The position numbers and the translations under genes were made by a program. From positions 1-49,602 of the forward strand of contig JBOFTV010000014.1 in assembly GCA_051652245.1 (NCBI GenBank): a DNA stretch of 49,602 nucleotides, given 5' to 3'. Numbering within the stretch: the stretch's first letter is position 1; each line of letters starts with the position of its first letter. The notes beneath the pieces were generated by a model. That model was not told the DNA's origin. It was given only the letters and a program-made list of their open reading frames with translations, and searched no databases. Of the stretch, positions 34,412-43,280 are shown piece by piece. The DNA comes from BHER01 sp051652245. GTDB lineage: Bacteria; Bacillota_I; Bacilli_A; Culicoidibacterales; Culicoidibacteraceae.

Positions 34412-37162
34412 TTATTTAAACGTACTTACAACCGCTGCACAGCGCTCACATAAACCCGCACTATCTACTTCACTAGTAGCAAAGCGATTCCAGCATCTTG
34501 GACATGTTGGTCCATCAAATGCTTCAGCGTAAACTGTGTTTTCATCATATTTTTTTGCTTGTGGGTGGTCTGTTAGGGTCACTTTCGAGACGATAAATAA
34601 CCTTGTTAAATCTGGTAGTAGTTCTGTTAAAATAGATGTGTTATCCTCATTAAGTTCAATATATACATGAGCTTCCAGCGACTTACCAACTTTTGATTCG
34701 TTTCTTGCATCTTCCAGCGCTCGTAAGACATCATTTCTAATACTCATGAATTTCTTCCATTTGCCTAAAAGAGCTACTTGGTATTCACTTAAATCTGTTT
34801 TTTGTGGCATGCTTGTTTCTAATATACTTTGAGGATTTTTTTTGTCCGTTATAATTGTTTGATATTGCTGCCATACTTCTTCACTTGTATGTGGCAAAAT
34901 TGGGGCCAGTAATTTTACTAAATCTGTTAAAATAGTATAGATAACTGTTTGGACTTGGAGTCTTCGCAGCGAGTTTTTTTCATTGACATATAAGATATCT
35001 TTTGCATAGTCGAGGTAAAAAGAACTTAATTCATTTGTAATAAATTGAATCGTTTCTTTGTACACATCTAAGAAATTATACTGCTCAAATGCACTTAAGC
35101 ATTTATTGACATATTGACTAAATGCTGTCAGAATATATTGATCTACTTCTTCTAATTTATCAAATTCAAGACTGTTTTTGGTATCAAATTCATGTAAATT
35201 TCCTAATAAGAAACGATAATTATTTCTTATTTTACGATAGCTTTCGGCAATTTGCTTTATAATCTCGTCTGATATTCTCACATCAGCTTGATAATCAACA
35301 CTTGCTACCCATAAGCGAATAATATCTGCACCAGATGTTCGCATTAATTTAATTGGATCCACTGTATTACCTAAGGATTTACTCATTTTATGCCCTTTTC
35401 CATCAAGGACAAAACCATGGGATAATACCGCTTTATACGGTGCCGATTTCTTTGTTGCAACCCCAGTGATTAATGATGAATTAAACCACCCACGATATTG
35501 ATCACTTCCCTCTAAGTACATGTCAACTGGATAATTAAAGCCGTATTCGCTTGTAATGTAGGCATGTGATGAGCCTGAATCAAACCACACATCCATCGTA
35601 TCAGTTTCTTTTGTAAAAAGACCATTTGGGCTAGCAGGATTTGTATATCCCGCTGGTAATAACTCAATTGCTGTTTTCTCAAACCAGATATTTGATCCTG
35701 ATGCTGTAAATAAATTAGCAATATGATCAATTACTCGCTTATCTGTAATTGGCAATAAATCTTCCGTATAAATAATTGGAATTGGCACTCCCCAGACTCT
35801 TTGACGTGAAATACACCAATCCCCACGTGAGGCAATCATATTACCAAGTCGTGTGCGCCCCCATGGAATTACCCAGTCAACACCATTAATTTCTGTTAGT
35901 AATTCTGTTCTTATTTTCTCAATAGAGGCAAACCATTGATCCGTTGCGCGGTAGATAATCGGTTTTTTAGTCCGCCAGTCATGTGGGTATGAATGTGTAA
36001 TAAATTCAAGTTTAAGTAGGGCATCCACTTTTTCTAAATCCTCAACAATAACCTTGTTAGCCTTCTCGTAAAAAAGTCCCTCATACTGTAGTGCCTCAGC
36101 AGTCATTATTCCACGTCCATCAACAGGGCAGAGAACCTCAAGATTGTACTTCTTCCCTATTTCAAAATCTTCTTCACCATGGCCTGGAGCCGTGTGAACA
36201 GCACCAGTTCCCGCATCGATTGTCACATGATCGCCTAAAATAACAACTGATGTCCGTTCAAATAGTGGATGTTTTGTTAAAATACCTTCTAGTTTTTCAC
36301 CCCATATTTCTTGCATTTCTTCGACATTGTCCCATCCAAAAGTTTGTTTTAGGCTTGATAATAATTCTTTTGCTACTAAATATTGTTTTTGTTCAACTTT
36401 TACCACAATATATGTTATTTCAGGATGAACAGAGATCGCTAAATTACCAGGCATTGTCCACGGTGTTGTAGTCCAAATTATAATACCGGTTTGCTCATCT
36501 AATATTCCTTTGCCGTCAACAACGTCAAAAGAAACATAGATTGAGGCTGAGGTTTTATCCTGATATTCAATTTCGGCTTCGGCAAGTGCTGTTTCACTTG
36601 TGGGTGACCAATATACTGTTTTAAATCCTTTATAAATAAGCCCATTTTCCAGCATTTCGCCAAACAAACGAATTTGATGTCCCTCATACTTTGGATAAAG
36701 TGTAAGATATTTCTCATCCCAATTAGTGAAAATCCCCAGGCGCTCAAATTGTTCCACCTGATTATCTACCTGTTTTAGTGCATAGTCATTACAGATTGTC
36801 CGAAAATCGGCTAATGAAATCTCTTTTCTGTTAATACCACTATTTGTTACAGCCTGTTCAATTGGTAATCCGTGGGTATCCCATCCCGGAATATAATTAA
36901 TTTTGTATCCTTGCATTAATTTATAGCGGTTAATAAAATCCTTAAGAATTTTGTTAAGTGCATGTCCCATATGGAGACTTCCATTTGCATATGGCGGGCC
37001 ATCGTGTAAAACAAATGGCGTTGCACTTTCACGTTCTACTAGCAATTTATTGTAGATATCTATCTCTTTCCAGAATTCTTGAATTTGCACCTCTTTGACG
37101 GGCAAATTTCCCCGCATGGGAAATTCTGTTTTGGGCATTAATAACGTTTCTTTTAGTTCCAT
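34412..37162 (-). CDS. ileS: Isoleucyl-tRNA synthetase
   Basis: A 916-residue class I synthetase of the bacterial (IleRS1) type. The HIGH motif is in DGPPYANGSLHMGHALNK, the KMSKS loop in GHKMSKSLGN, the editing CP1 domain lies between them, and the C-terminal zinc finger is CPRCWNRF...CERCAAVV. The frame is open to 37201, but the ATG at 37162 has AAGGAG 8 nt upstream and the longer frame would begin inside the leader terminator. Expression is controlled by a T-box leader directly upstream. Confidence 0.98.
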   Translation of the reverse strand: MELKETLLMPKTEFPMRGNLPVKEVQIQEFWKEIDIYNKLLVERESATPFVLHDGPPYANGSLHMGHALNKILKDFINRYKLMQGYKINYIPGWDTHGLPIEQAVTNSGINRKEISLADFRTICNDYALKQVDNQVEQFERLGIFTNWDEKYLTLYPKYEGHQIRLFGEMLENGLIYKGFKTVYWSPTSETALAEAEIEYQDKTSASIYVSFDVVDGKGILDEQTGIIIWTTTPWTMPGNLAISVHPEITYIVVKVEQKQYLVAKELLSSLKQTFGWDNVEEMQEIWGEKLEGILTKHPLFERTSVVILGDHVTIDAGTGAVHTAPGHGEEDFEIGKKYNLEVLCPVDGRGIMTAEALQYEGLFYEKANKVIVEDLEKVDALLKLEFITHSYPHDWRTKKPIIYRATDQWFASIEKIRTELLTEINGVDWVIPWGRTRLGNMIASRGDWCISRQRVWGVPIPIIYTEDLLPITDKRVIDHIANLFTASGSNIWFEKTAIELLPAGYTNPASPNGLFTKETDTMDVWFDSGSSHAYITSEYGFNYPVDMYLEGSDQYRGWFNSSLITGVATKKSAPYKAVLSHGFVLDGKGHKMSKSLGNTVDPIKLMRTSGADIIRLWVASVDYQADVRISDEIIKQIAESYRKIRNNYRFLLGNLHEFDTKNSLEFDKLEEVDQYILTAFSQYVNKCLSAFEQYNFLDVYKETIQFITNELSSFYLDYAKDILYVNEKNSLRRLQVQTVIYTILTDLVKLLAPILPHTSEEVWQQYQTIITDKKNPQSILETSMPQKTDLSEYQVALLGKWKKFMSIRNDVLRALEDARNESKVGKSLEAHVYIELNEDNTSILTELLPDLTRLFIVSKVTLTDHPQAKKYDENTVYAEAFDGPTCPRCWNRFATSEVDSAGLCERCAAVVSTFK

Positions 37163-37187
37163 TGTCGTTTCTCCTTCATTTTCAAAA

Positions 37188-37430
37188 TAAAAAAAGTCCA
37201 TTAAAATTGTAAAAATTACTATTTCAAAGGACGAATATACGATATCCGCGGTACCACCTTGTATTCCACCAATGTCTTTTCAAAAGTGGCACTCAAATTT
37301 GATATCGTACTGCTGTGTACGGGAAAACTTACTACTATTTCTGTTTTCCTAGCTCCAAAAGTGATTTTCATTAATTTTTGTATTACTAAGTTTCAGCATC
37401 CTCTCTTAGCTCTCTGTAAATACATTTCTT
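37188..37430 (-). ncRNA. T-box riboswitch (Ile, ATC specifier) of ileS
   Basis: The leader reads 5' to 3' on the minus strand. Stem I begins near 37408 with AGAGAG and the GGATGCTGAAAC bulge region. The specifier loop holds ATC (37363-37365) followed by ACTTTTGGAGC. The T-box sequence AAGGTGGTACCGCGG is at 37246-37260 and CGTCC at 37228-37232. An uncharged tRNA-Ile pairing with ATC and with the T-box bulge would favour the antiterminator and read-through into ileS. The leader fills the gap after divIVA almost completely. Confidence 0.95.
37196..37232 (-). terminator. T-box leader terminator
   Basis: On the minus strand GTCCTTTGAAATAGTA pairs with TACAATTTTAATGGAC (two mismatches and one G-U pair), followed by seven T residues. 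The 5' arm contains the CGTCC that the antiterminator uses, so the two structures are mutually exclusive. Confidence 0.85.
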
Positions 37431-37433
37431 TAA

Positions 37434-37976
37434 TTACTTTCTTTCATCCTTGCTTTTTAACATATCTTTAATATTGCTAATTTCAATTACTTCATATGGC
37501 TCAATTGGTGCCAAGACTTCATCCCATAAATTCATGTCTGCAAAATCATTTTGGGCATCAATTAATATTTTAAAGCGCTTTTGAAATACACGAGCATCTG
37601 TTCGCATTTTTTTGATGTAGTTTAGCGCTGAAATTGATTGTTCTAGTGCCTGGCTAACAATTTTATCAGCATTTGTGTTTGCATCGTATAATATTTTTCG
37701 CGCCTCGCTATCAACTACTTCTTGAATATCAATTGTTGCTTTATGCGCTGCTTCAAGTGCTTCACGCAGTGTGATTTCAATTTCTTTATAACTACGTAAT
37801 TCACCTTGAATTGAATTAAACTGTTCAATAAAGTCTGAAGGGATTTCGGGGGACTTTTCAACTTCTAAATTGTTCTTGGCGGCCAATTTTGCTGTTATTT
37901 TCGCAATATAAGCATCCACTTCATTAGGATCATAGCCACCTAATGCAACTTTTTTAAATTCAATTTCCTTTCCCAC
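37434..37976 (-). CDS. divIVA: DivIVA-family cell division protein
   Basis: A 180-residue coiled-coil protein that recognises curved membrane at poles and septa. The N-terminal lipid-binding domain reads EIEFKKVALGGYDPNEVDAYIAKI, and a coiled coil occupies about 65-140. It ends the ftsA-ftsZ-sepF-ylmH-divIVA cluster, with ileS beyond its T-box, the order seen in B. subtilis. yggT (ylmG), usually between sepF and ylmH, is absent. Confidence 0.93.
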   Translation of the reverse strand: MGKEIEFKKVALGGYDPNEVDAYIAKITAKLAAKNNLEVEKSPEIPSDFIEQFNSIQGELRSYKEIEITLREALEAAHKATIDIQEVVDSEARKILYDANTNADKIVSQALEQSISALNYIKKMRTDARVFQKRFKILIDAQNDFADMNLWDEVLAPIEPYEVIEISNIKDMLKSKDERK

Positions 37977-37996
37977 TGGTTGCCCTCCTTTTTAAA

Positions 37997-38761
37997 TTAT
38001 TGTGTTTGTTCAATTTCAATTTTAAATTTAGTGCCATTTTTAATACTCATAATACTTTTAATGTAAACCCTACCTACTTTTCGAATAGAAATAACATCTG
38101 TCTCCGCAAATTTACTATTAGGATTATCCGTTATTTTCCAATTAACTTGAATTTTTTTCTGTAAAAGTAGTGTCTGCACTTTATTCCTACTTTCGGACAA
38201 TATTGCTGCAATTAAATTATCAATTCTAATCGATTTAATAAAGAGTATTTTACTGTTCAACTGTTCTTCAACATCTACTATAGGTGAATCATTTGGCTCA
38301 ACAATAATACTAACATTACCTACTTTTTCTAATGATTGTATGATATACCTTGCAATTTTCTTGCTGACAACAACTTGTGCATAAGCAGGTGATATTATGA
38401 TATCACCTATCATTTCGCGTCTTACACCTAGACCAATTAATGAGCCTAGAACTTCATTATGTTTGACTGAATAAAATTTATCATTAAATTTGAGTTTCAA
38501 TATTTCTATTTCATCATTATTAATATTAATATCAAGGGGTGCTAAAATTACAATTTTCCGCTCAGCAGTCTCATAGCCACCAAAAAAAGTAAGCTTCACC
38601 TCATTACCACAAATCATTGAAACAATATTTTGCTCTCTAATTGATAAGAAATTTAGTCTGCCTACGTAATTTTCAGAAAGAATTCTCCGCTTTAGTGTCA
38701 TGATTTGTTTAACAAATATCTTCTCTGCATCAGAGAAATGTTGAAAAATTTGTGGTTCCAT
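37997..38761 (-). CDS. ylmH: YlmH-like S4-domain RNA-binding protein
   Basis: A 254-residue protein with an RNA-binding S4 domain at about 180-240 (SIRIDNLIAAILSESRNKVQ, TLLLQKKIQVNWKIT). The N-terminal two thirds matches YlmH proteins (IISPAYAQVVVSKKIARYII region). YlmH homologues associate with the large ribosomal subunit and function in ribosome rescue or quality control. It begins 2 bp after the sepF stop. Confidence 0.9.
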   Translation of the reverse strand: MEPQIFQHFSDAEKIFVKQIMTLKRRILSENYVGRLNFLSIREQNIVSMICGNEVKLTFFGGYETAERKIVILAPLDININNDEIEILKLKFNDKFYSVKHNEVLGSLIGLGVRREMIGDIIISPAYAQVVVSKKIARYIIQSLEKVGNVSIIVEPNDSPIVDVEEQLNSKILFIKSIRIDNLIAAILSESRNKVQTLLLQKKIQVNWKITDNPNSKFAETDVISIRKVGRVYIKSIMSIKNGTKFKIEIEQTQ

Positions 38762-38763
38762 AA

Positions 38764-39219
38764 TTATTGAACTCGCTTATTTTCATCTTCTGTAATTTTA
38801 CCTGCAACACCGAAAGTGCTTGGTGTACATAAGAATGTATTGGTTGAAACTTTTTGTAATTCACCGTCAATTGCATATATTGTTCCACTAAGGAAATCGA
38901 TGATTCTTTTGCCTTGCTCTGGTGCAATTCTTTGTAGATTTACAATAACTGCTCGCTTTTGCAATAAATGCTCTGCAATTTCTTGCGATTCTGAATAGGC
39001 TTTGGGCTCCATTACTAAAACTTTAGAATTTTTTCCTCTTAGCGTTTCTTCCAGACCAGACGACTTTTTTTCTGCATCTGACTCTTGAGCAGTTGCTGTT
39101 CCATCTTCAACTTTATTAACTCGTCCTGTGTGGACTAATTCTGTTTCATCAAAATAATCATCATCTGTCTCATACTCATCTTCATTTAAAAATTTAAAAA
39201 ACCTATCTTTTATACTCAT
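38764..39219 (-). CDS. sepF: SepF, FtsZ-bundling division protein
   Basis: A 151-residue protein. The N-terminal amphipathic membrane-binding helix is MSIKDRFFKFL, followed by an acidic linker, and the globular domain has VLVMEPKAYSESQEIAEHLL, AVIVNLQRIAPEQGKRIIDF and LSGTIYAIDGELQKV. It anchors and aligns FtsZ filaments. The frame is open to 39234 (GTG), but the ATG at 39219 has GGAGG 8 nt upstream and gives the standard N-terminus. Confidence 0.95.
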   Translation of the reverse strand: MSIKDRFFKFLNEDEYETDDDYFDETELVHTGRVNKVEDGTATAQESDAEKKSSGLEETLRGKNSKVLVMEPKAYSESQEIAEHLLQKRAVIVNLQRIAPEQGKRIIDFLSGTIYAIDGELQKVSTNTFLCTPSTFGVAGKITEDENKRVQ

Positions 39220-39252
39220 CTTCATTTCCTCCACTATTATTTATTTTTTATG

Positions 39253-40395
39253 CTAAAATCCACGATCTTTTAAAAATATTGGAATATCAATATCTTCTGT
39301 ATTTTCCAAACTTTCAGTACTTACAACTGTTGTTTGCACTTTTTGTGCTTCTTCTTTTGGCTGCCTCGCAAATACGGTGTTTGGAACTCCTGAATTAATT
39401 TGCTCAACTGAGACTAAATCATAGCCATTATCTTCAAATCCGGTTGCAATTACCGTAACAACAACTTCATTTTCTAATTCCGGGTTAATTGTTACCCCAA
39501 AAATAATATTAACGTCTGACGTACTTGATGCCTGTGATACAACTTTTGCCGCTTCTTGTGCTTCAATTAAACTAAAGTCCATTCCACCAGTTATATTGAT
39601 AATAGCATCTGTTGCACCATCCATTGAAATTTCTAGTAGTGGACTTGAAATCGCATTTTTGGTTGCTTCAATGACACGGTTTTCCCCTGTTGAAACACCA
39701 TATCCCATTAATGCTGCACCACGATTTTTCATTATTGATTTTACATCAGCAAAATCTAAATTAATCACACCTGGAACCGCAATAATATCAGTTAAACCTT
39801 GAACACCTTGGAGCAATACTTTATCAGCATACTTAAATGCTTGGAGCAATGCTGTGTGGTGATCTACTATTTCAAGTAATCGATCATTTGGAATGACAAT
39901 CAATGAATCAACGGCATCTTTTAATTCCCTAATTCCTTCGATTGCATTTTTAGCGCGCTTCATTCCTTCAAAAGAAAATGGTTTTGTTACAATCCCTACC
40001 GTTAGAATACCCATTTCTCTAGCAATTGCTGCAATAACAGGTGCTGCTCCCGTTCCTGTTCCGCCTCCCATACCTGCTGTTACAAAGAGCATATCGGTAT
40101 TCTGCAACGAGTTTTTAATTTCCTCACGACTATCTAGTGCTGACTGCTTTCCAATTGTTGGATCAGCACCTGCTCCTAGTCCACGTGTCAGGTCAATTCC
40201 TAATTGTAATTGAATAGGTGCTTTAGAACGTTCTAACACTTGTCTATCTGTGTTTGCTGCAATAAACTCAACGCCTTTTAGCCCCTCTTCAATCATTCTT
40301 TCAATTGCGTTATTTCCGCCGCCACCAACACCGATAACCTTAATTCTTGCTAGTGGAATGTCTGTTTCTATTGTATGTAATGATAATTGACTCAT
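39253..40395 (-). CDS. ftsZ: Cell division GTPase FtsZ
   Basis: A 380-residue tubulin homologue forming the division ring. The GTP-binding site is GVGGGGNNAIERM (22-34) and the tubulin signature GGGTGTGAAP lies at about 110-119; the catalytic T7 loop is in LNLDFADVKSIM-like VINLDFADV. The C-terminal peptide DIPIFLKDRGF binds FtsA and SepF. AAGGAG precedes the ATG. It lies 29 bp after ftsA. Confidence 0.99.
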   Translation of the reverse strand: MSQLSLHTIETDIPLARIKVIGVGGGGNNAIERMIEEGLKGVEFIAANTDRQVLERSKAPIQLQLGIDLTRGLGAGADPTIGKQSALDSREEIKNSLQNTDMLFVTAGMGGGTGTGAAPVIAAIAREMGILTVGIVTKPFSFEGMKRAKNAIEGIRELKDAVDSLIVIPNDRLLEIVDHHTALLQAFKYADKVLLQGVQGLTDIIAVPGVINLDFADVKSIMKNRGAALMGYGVSTGENRVIEATKNAISSPLLEISMDGATDAIINITGGMDFSLIEAQEAAKVVSQASSTSDVNIIFGVTINPELENEVVVTVIATGFEDNGYDLVSVEQINSGVPNTVFARQPKEEAQKVQTTVVSTESLENTEDIDIPIFLKDRGF

Positions 40396-40424
40396 ATTAA
40401 TTCTCTCCTTTAAAATATAGTTAG

Positions 40425-41693
40425 CTAATCAAAAAAGTAGTTTGTAATTTTATCCCAAAACTTCTTTTCATGCTTTTCTATTTTCTTATTATCTTTTTGT
40501 GCAATCTTTTTATTTTTTGGTTCCAAATCAATATTTTCTGTTCTTGCTGTTTCATAACTTTTTTGTAATAATTTTTCTCGTGGGACTAAAAGTTTAACAC
40601 AGCCAATTAGCGGTGTAACAGTAAATTCTCTTAGTCCTACAACTGTTGGTTCATAAAAATATAATTCCTGTTGATCAAAAAAGCGTGAAGAAAATTCTTT
40701 AAATCCCGGAATTTTAATCATATCACCAATAAAGATTGTTGGATATGCGCTAAACGTACTAAAATGATCTAAGACTTCTCTAATTTCAAGCATCAGTGTA
40801 CTCGCAAAATTTGACAACGTCTGTGCTAAATCTTGCTCGGTTATATCCAGTACCCCTGTAGGTAATTCCAAGCGGTACACAACTAGTTCTTCTGCTGTTT
40901 GCTCGTCTAAATAGACCGATGTTTTGAGTAAATCTAACGCATTTTCCTCACTTAATTGATACTTCAATGAGAGAATTTCCACCATACCCGAAATTCCTTG
41001 GCGCAGTAGTCGATTTTTCTTAGGAACTCCTGCTTCATAAATTGTAATCATTGTCTGCTCATAGCCAATATCAATTATATTCCCACCACTTCTTAAATTC
41101 AGTCCATCAGAAACCTCAATTATATTACTATAAAATGTTGGGAATATATCCAAAACATTAACCCCCGCTTGCTCTATACTATGCAAAACATTCATAAATA
41201 GGCCATCTGGAACACTTACAGCAACTGATCTAAGCGAAATACTCTGCCCAATTAGTCCTTTAGGATTTTCAATATCCTCTACGTCATTAACACTAAAATT
41301 CATTGGAAAAATATTTAGCAATCGCTGATTCGGTGTTTGGACTTTACTTGCTGTTTCTTTAAGTAATTCATGGATATGTGCTAATGTAATCTCGGTCCCG
41401 TCAGCCTGAAGCTTTACGCCTACTTCATTATTTTTTATGGTTGAATGCACTTCTGGGAAAACCAGTATTGCATCATTAATTTCAGTATTAAGAAAAAAAT
41501 TAGTCTTTTCATAAATCGTTTTTATCTTTTCCACCAATTCATTTGCATCAATCAAATTGCCTTCTTTAATTGCTGAATGTGCTTGCTCATAATATGATAG
41601 CACATGAATATCGACACCTTCAATTTCGACAATCAGCAGTTTGAGCATATTAGATGTAACACCTAAAATTGGGTACCCTGTCATGTATGCCAT
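40425..41693 (-). CDS. ftsA: FtsA-like division protein with degenerate nucleotide motifs
   Basis: A 422-residue actin-fold protein that would tether FtsZ to the membrane. Position before ftsZ, overall domain order (1A, SHS2, 2A, 2B) and a C-terminal amphipathic helix (KKFWDKITNYFFD) support FtsA. The phosphate-1 motif, usually DIGTS, reads GVTSN; phosphate-2 is kept in part as IDIGYEQTMITIYEAG; the adenosine motif, usually TGGGA, is IGDMIKIPG. ATP binding may be weak or altered. The frame is open to 41732, but a TATAAT lies 5 bp before that codon, so I chose the ATG at 41693. Confidence 0.82.
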   Translation of the reverse strand: MAYMTGYPILGVTSNMLKLLIVEIEGVDIHVLSYYEQAHSAIKEGNLIDANELVEKIKTIYEKTNFFLNTEINDAILVFPEVHSTIKNNEVGVKLQADGTEITLAHIHELLKETASKVQTPNQRLLNIFPMNFSVNDVEDIENPKGLIGQSISLRSVAVSVPDGLFMNVLHSIEQAGVNVLDIFPTFYSNIIEVSDGLNLRSGGNIIDIGYEQTMITIYEAGVPKKNRLLRQGISGMVEILSLKYQLSEENALDLLKTSVYLDEQTAEELVVYRLELPTGVLDITEQDLAQTLSNFASTLMLEIREVLDHFSTFSAYPTIFIGDMIKIPGFKEFSSRFFDQQELYFYEPTVVGLREFTVTPLIGCVKLLVPREKLLQKSYETARTENIDLEPKNKKIAQKDNKKIEKHEKKFWDKITNYFFD

Positions 41694-41737
41694 ACTTTTT
41701 CTGCATCCCTTCCTAAATGATTTTAATATCATACTTA

Positions 41738-41743
41738 ATTATA
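41738..41743 (-). promoter_or_regulatory. -10 box of the ftsA division operon
   Basis: TATAAT on the minus strand 44 bp before the chosen ftsA ATG. There is no convincing -35 at 17 bp. It is the only promoter-like element between the IS66 remnant and ftsA. Confidence 0.5.
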
Positions 41744-41832
41744 CTATATTCTTTTTAAAAATCATATAGAAATCTTGACTAAACTTACTATATTTCCCCA
41801 TTCCCCGTTACAAGTCAGACGTTGAAACTATC

Positions 41833-41889
41833 AAAAAAGAGAAGTTTATCCAAATACACACTGAACTGCAAGATTAGCTTCTCTTTTTT
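41833..41889. terminator. Terminator between the IS66 remnant and ftsA
   Basis: AAAAAAGAGAAG (41833-41844) pairs perfectly with CTTCTCTTTTTT (41878-41889) around a 33-nt loop. The T run works on both strands; on the minus strand it stops transcription from the IS66 remnant before ftsA. Confidence 0.65.
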
Positions 41890-41911
41890 TGTTCCAGAAA
41901 ACAGAACTATT

Positions 41912-42975
41912 TCAATAAGAAATTCTGTCTCCTGCTAATGTGTTTTTAATGATATCAAACATATTAAGTTTTTGTTTTCGTCCAGTTCCTAATAATGATT
42001 GGATCGACATCACATAATGTGCATGCTTCTCACTTCTAAATGTCCCCGAAATATGCATGATTGCTTTGAGACTTCTAAAAGATCGCTCTGCCTCGTTATT
42101 TGTGAATGGTACTTCAAAGTTCTCGATGAACAATAAGTGTTCACCTTCATACTTCCCCAGGCGTTGGATGAGTAAACGCTCATTCGTATGATATTTTTTT
42201 ACTTGCTTTGGCGATAATTGGTCCACCATTGCATCATATTCAGCTTGCCATGTTGATAAGTGTGTGCTAATTTCTTGCACAGATTCCACCGTAGGCATGT
42301 GCTTTCTGAAGTAATAGCAATATGACGCTCCTTGTTTATTCTTTTGAGTAAAGCATCAAAGTCTATCGCTCCTGGATGTTTATGCAACTTAATATAATAT
42401 GTAACATACCTCAAAATATGTGCATTACATTCAGCGTGCTGTACAATCGTGTTTTTATCGTACTTTTTATCATGGTCCTGTACAAGCACACCGTTATAAA
42501 GTTCTAGCAAGACCGCTGGTAATTCTTCATTCAAATGACTTCCTTTTAAACTAAGGGAGGTCCCCCCATTTCTTGCCTCTGTTAGGACACGTGTTAATTT
42601 TCCTTGGACTTTTATGCTTGTTTCATCTACATGGACGACTGTTTGGAAGCTATCTGTTGGGGAAGGCTTCATTGAGTTTGAACTGTTTTTTTTGGTGGCT
42701 TTTGTCTTTTTTCAAGTCTAATGCTTTCTGTAAGTTCACGTTTTTTTTAAGAGTTCTTCTTTCTCTAATTCTGATTGACGGTATCTTGCTTCTGCTTTAC
42801 CAATTATTTCATGCAATAAATTTGCAGCTCTATCTTTTTTGATTAATTCTTTTTGTAGTTCTATATTTTCCGCTATTTTTACCATAATCACATGATTTTG
42901 GGTTTGTATTACCCGTTTCTTATCGCTTACTTGACACTCTAATTCTTGTATTTTTGTTGGTTTTACTCGTGTCAT
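41912..42975 (-). pseudogene. IS66-family transposase, frameshifted and internally deleted
   Basis: Three reading frames together give an IS66 transposase. The N-terminal coiled coil is at 42736-42975. A middle part at 42199-42672 has VVHVDETSIKVQGKL and VLVQDHDKKYDK. The C-terminal part at 41912-42298 carries the catalytic Glu in PFTNNEAERSFRSLKAIMHISGTF. Two frame changes occur at A8 runs (near 42746 and 42691). The NSSNSMKPSPTDSF text jumps directly to VVHVDET, so the roughly 150-residue zinc-finger region between them is deleted. A third shift lies near 42300. No IS66 accessory genes (tnpA, tnpB) are present. It is a dead copy. Confidence 0.88.
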
Positions 42976-43224
42976 TTTTAGCCCCCCTTCATCTTATCTG
43001 CATTGAGTATAATACAACTATGCCATATAAATCAAGGGGGGAACACTTTTTTATATACTGTCAAATGCTCCTGCGTTGTCCACGAGTTTTGGTGTATAAC
43101 TCGTTGTTTTATGTGGGAATGTTAATCTTGTGAATATTTTTTTTCAACATCTGACCTGTAACCATTTCTCACTTCATTTTTAAAAAACACCTCTCTTTTA
43201 AATAATTAAAAACCTTTTATTATT
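42976..43224. other. Gene-free spacer between IS66 remnant and RNase J gene
   Basis: No gene seen. It holds the IS66 ribosome binding region (a G6 run just before 42975) and the hairpin CGAGTT / AACTCG at 43082-43102, nested inside CCAC / GTGG. The wording of this hairpin (ACGAGTTTTGGTGTATAAC) is reminiscent of the ends of ISL3-type elements, but I cannot confirm it. The rest is AT-rich. Confidence 0.4.
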
Positions 43225-43231
43225 TAAAAAA

Positions 43232-43269
43232 AAGTTGAGCCACAGATTACACTTTCTATGTCCCAACTT
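43232..43269 (-). terminator. Intrinsic terminator of the RNase J paralogue gene
   Basis: On the minus strand AAGTTGGGACATAGA pairs with TCTGTGGCTCAACTT (one mismatch, two G-U pairs), followed by eight T residues. It starts 12 bp after the stop codon. Confidence 0.85.
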
Positions 43270-43280
43270 AACTTTATCTT

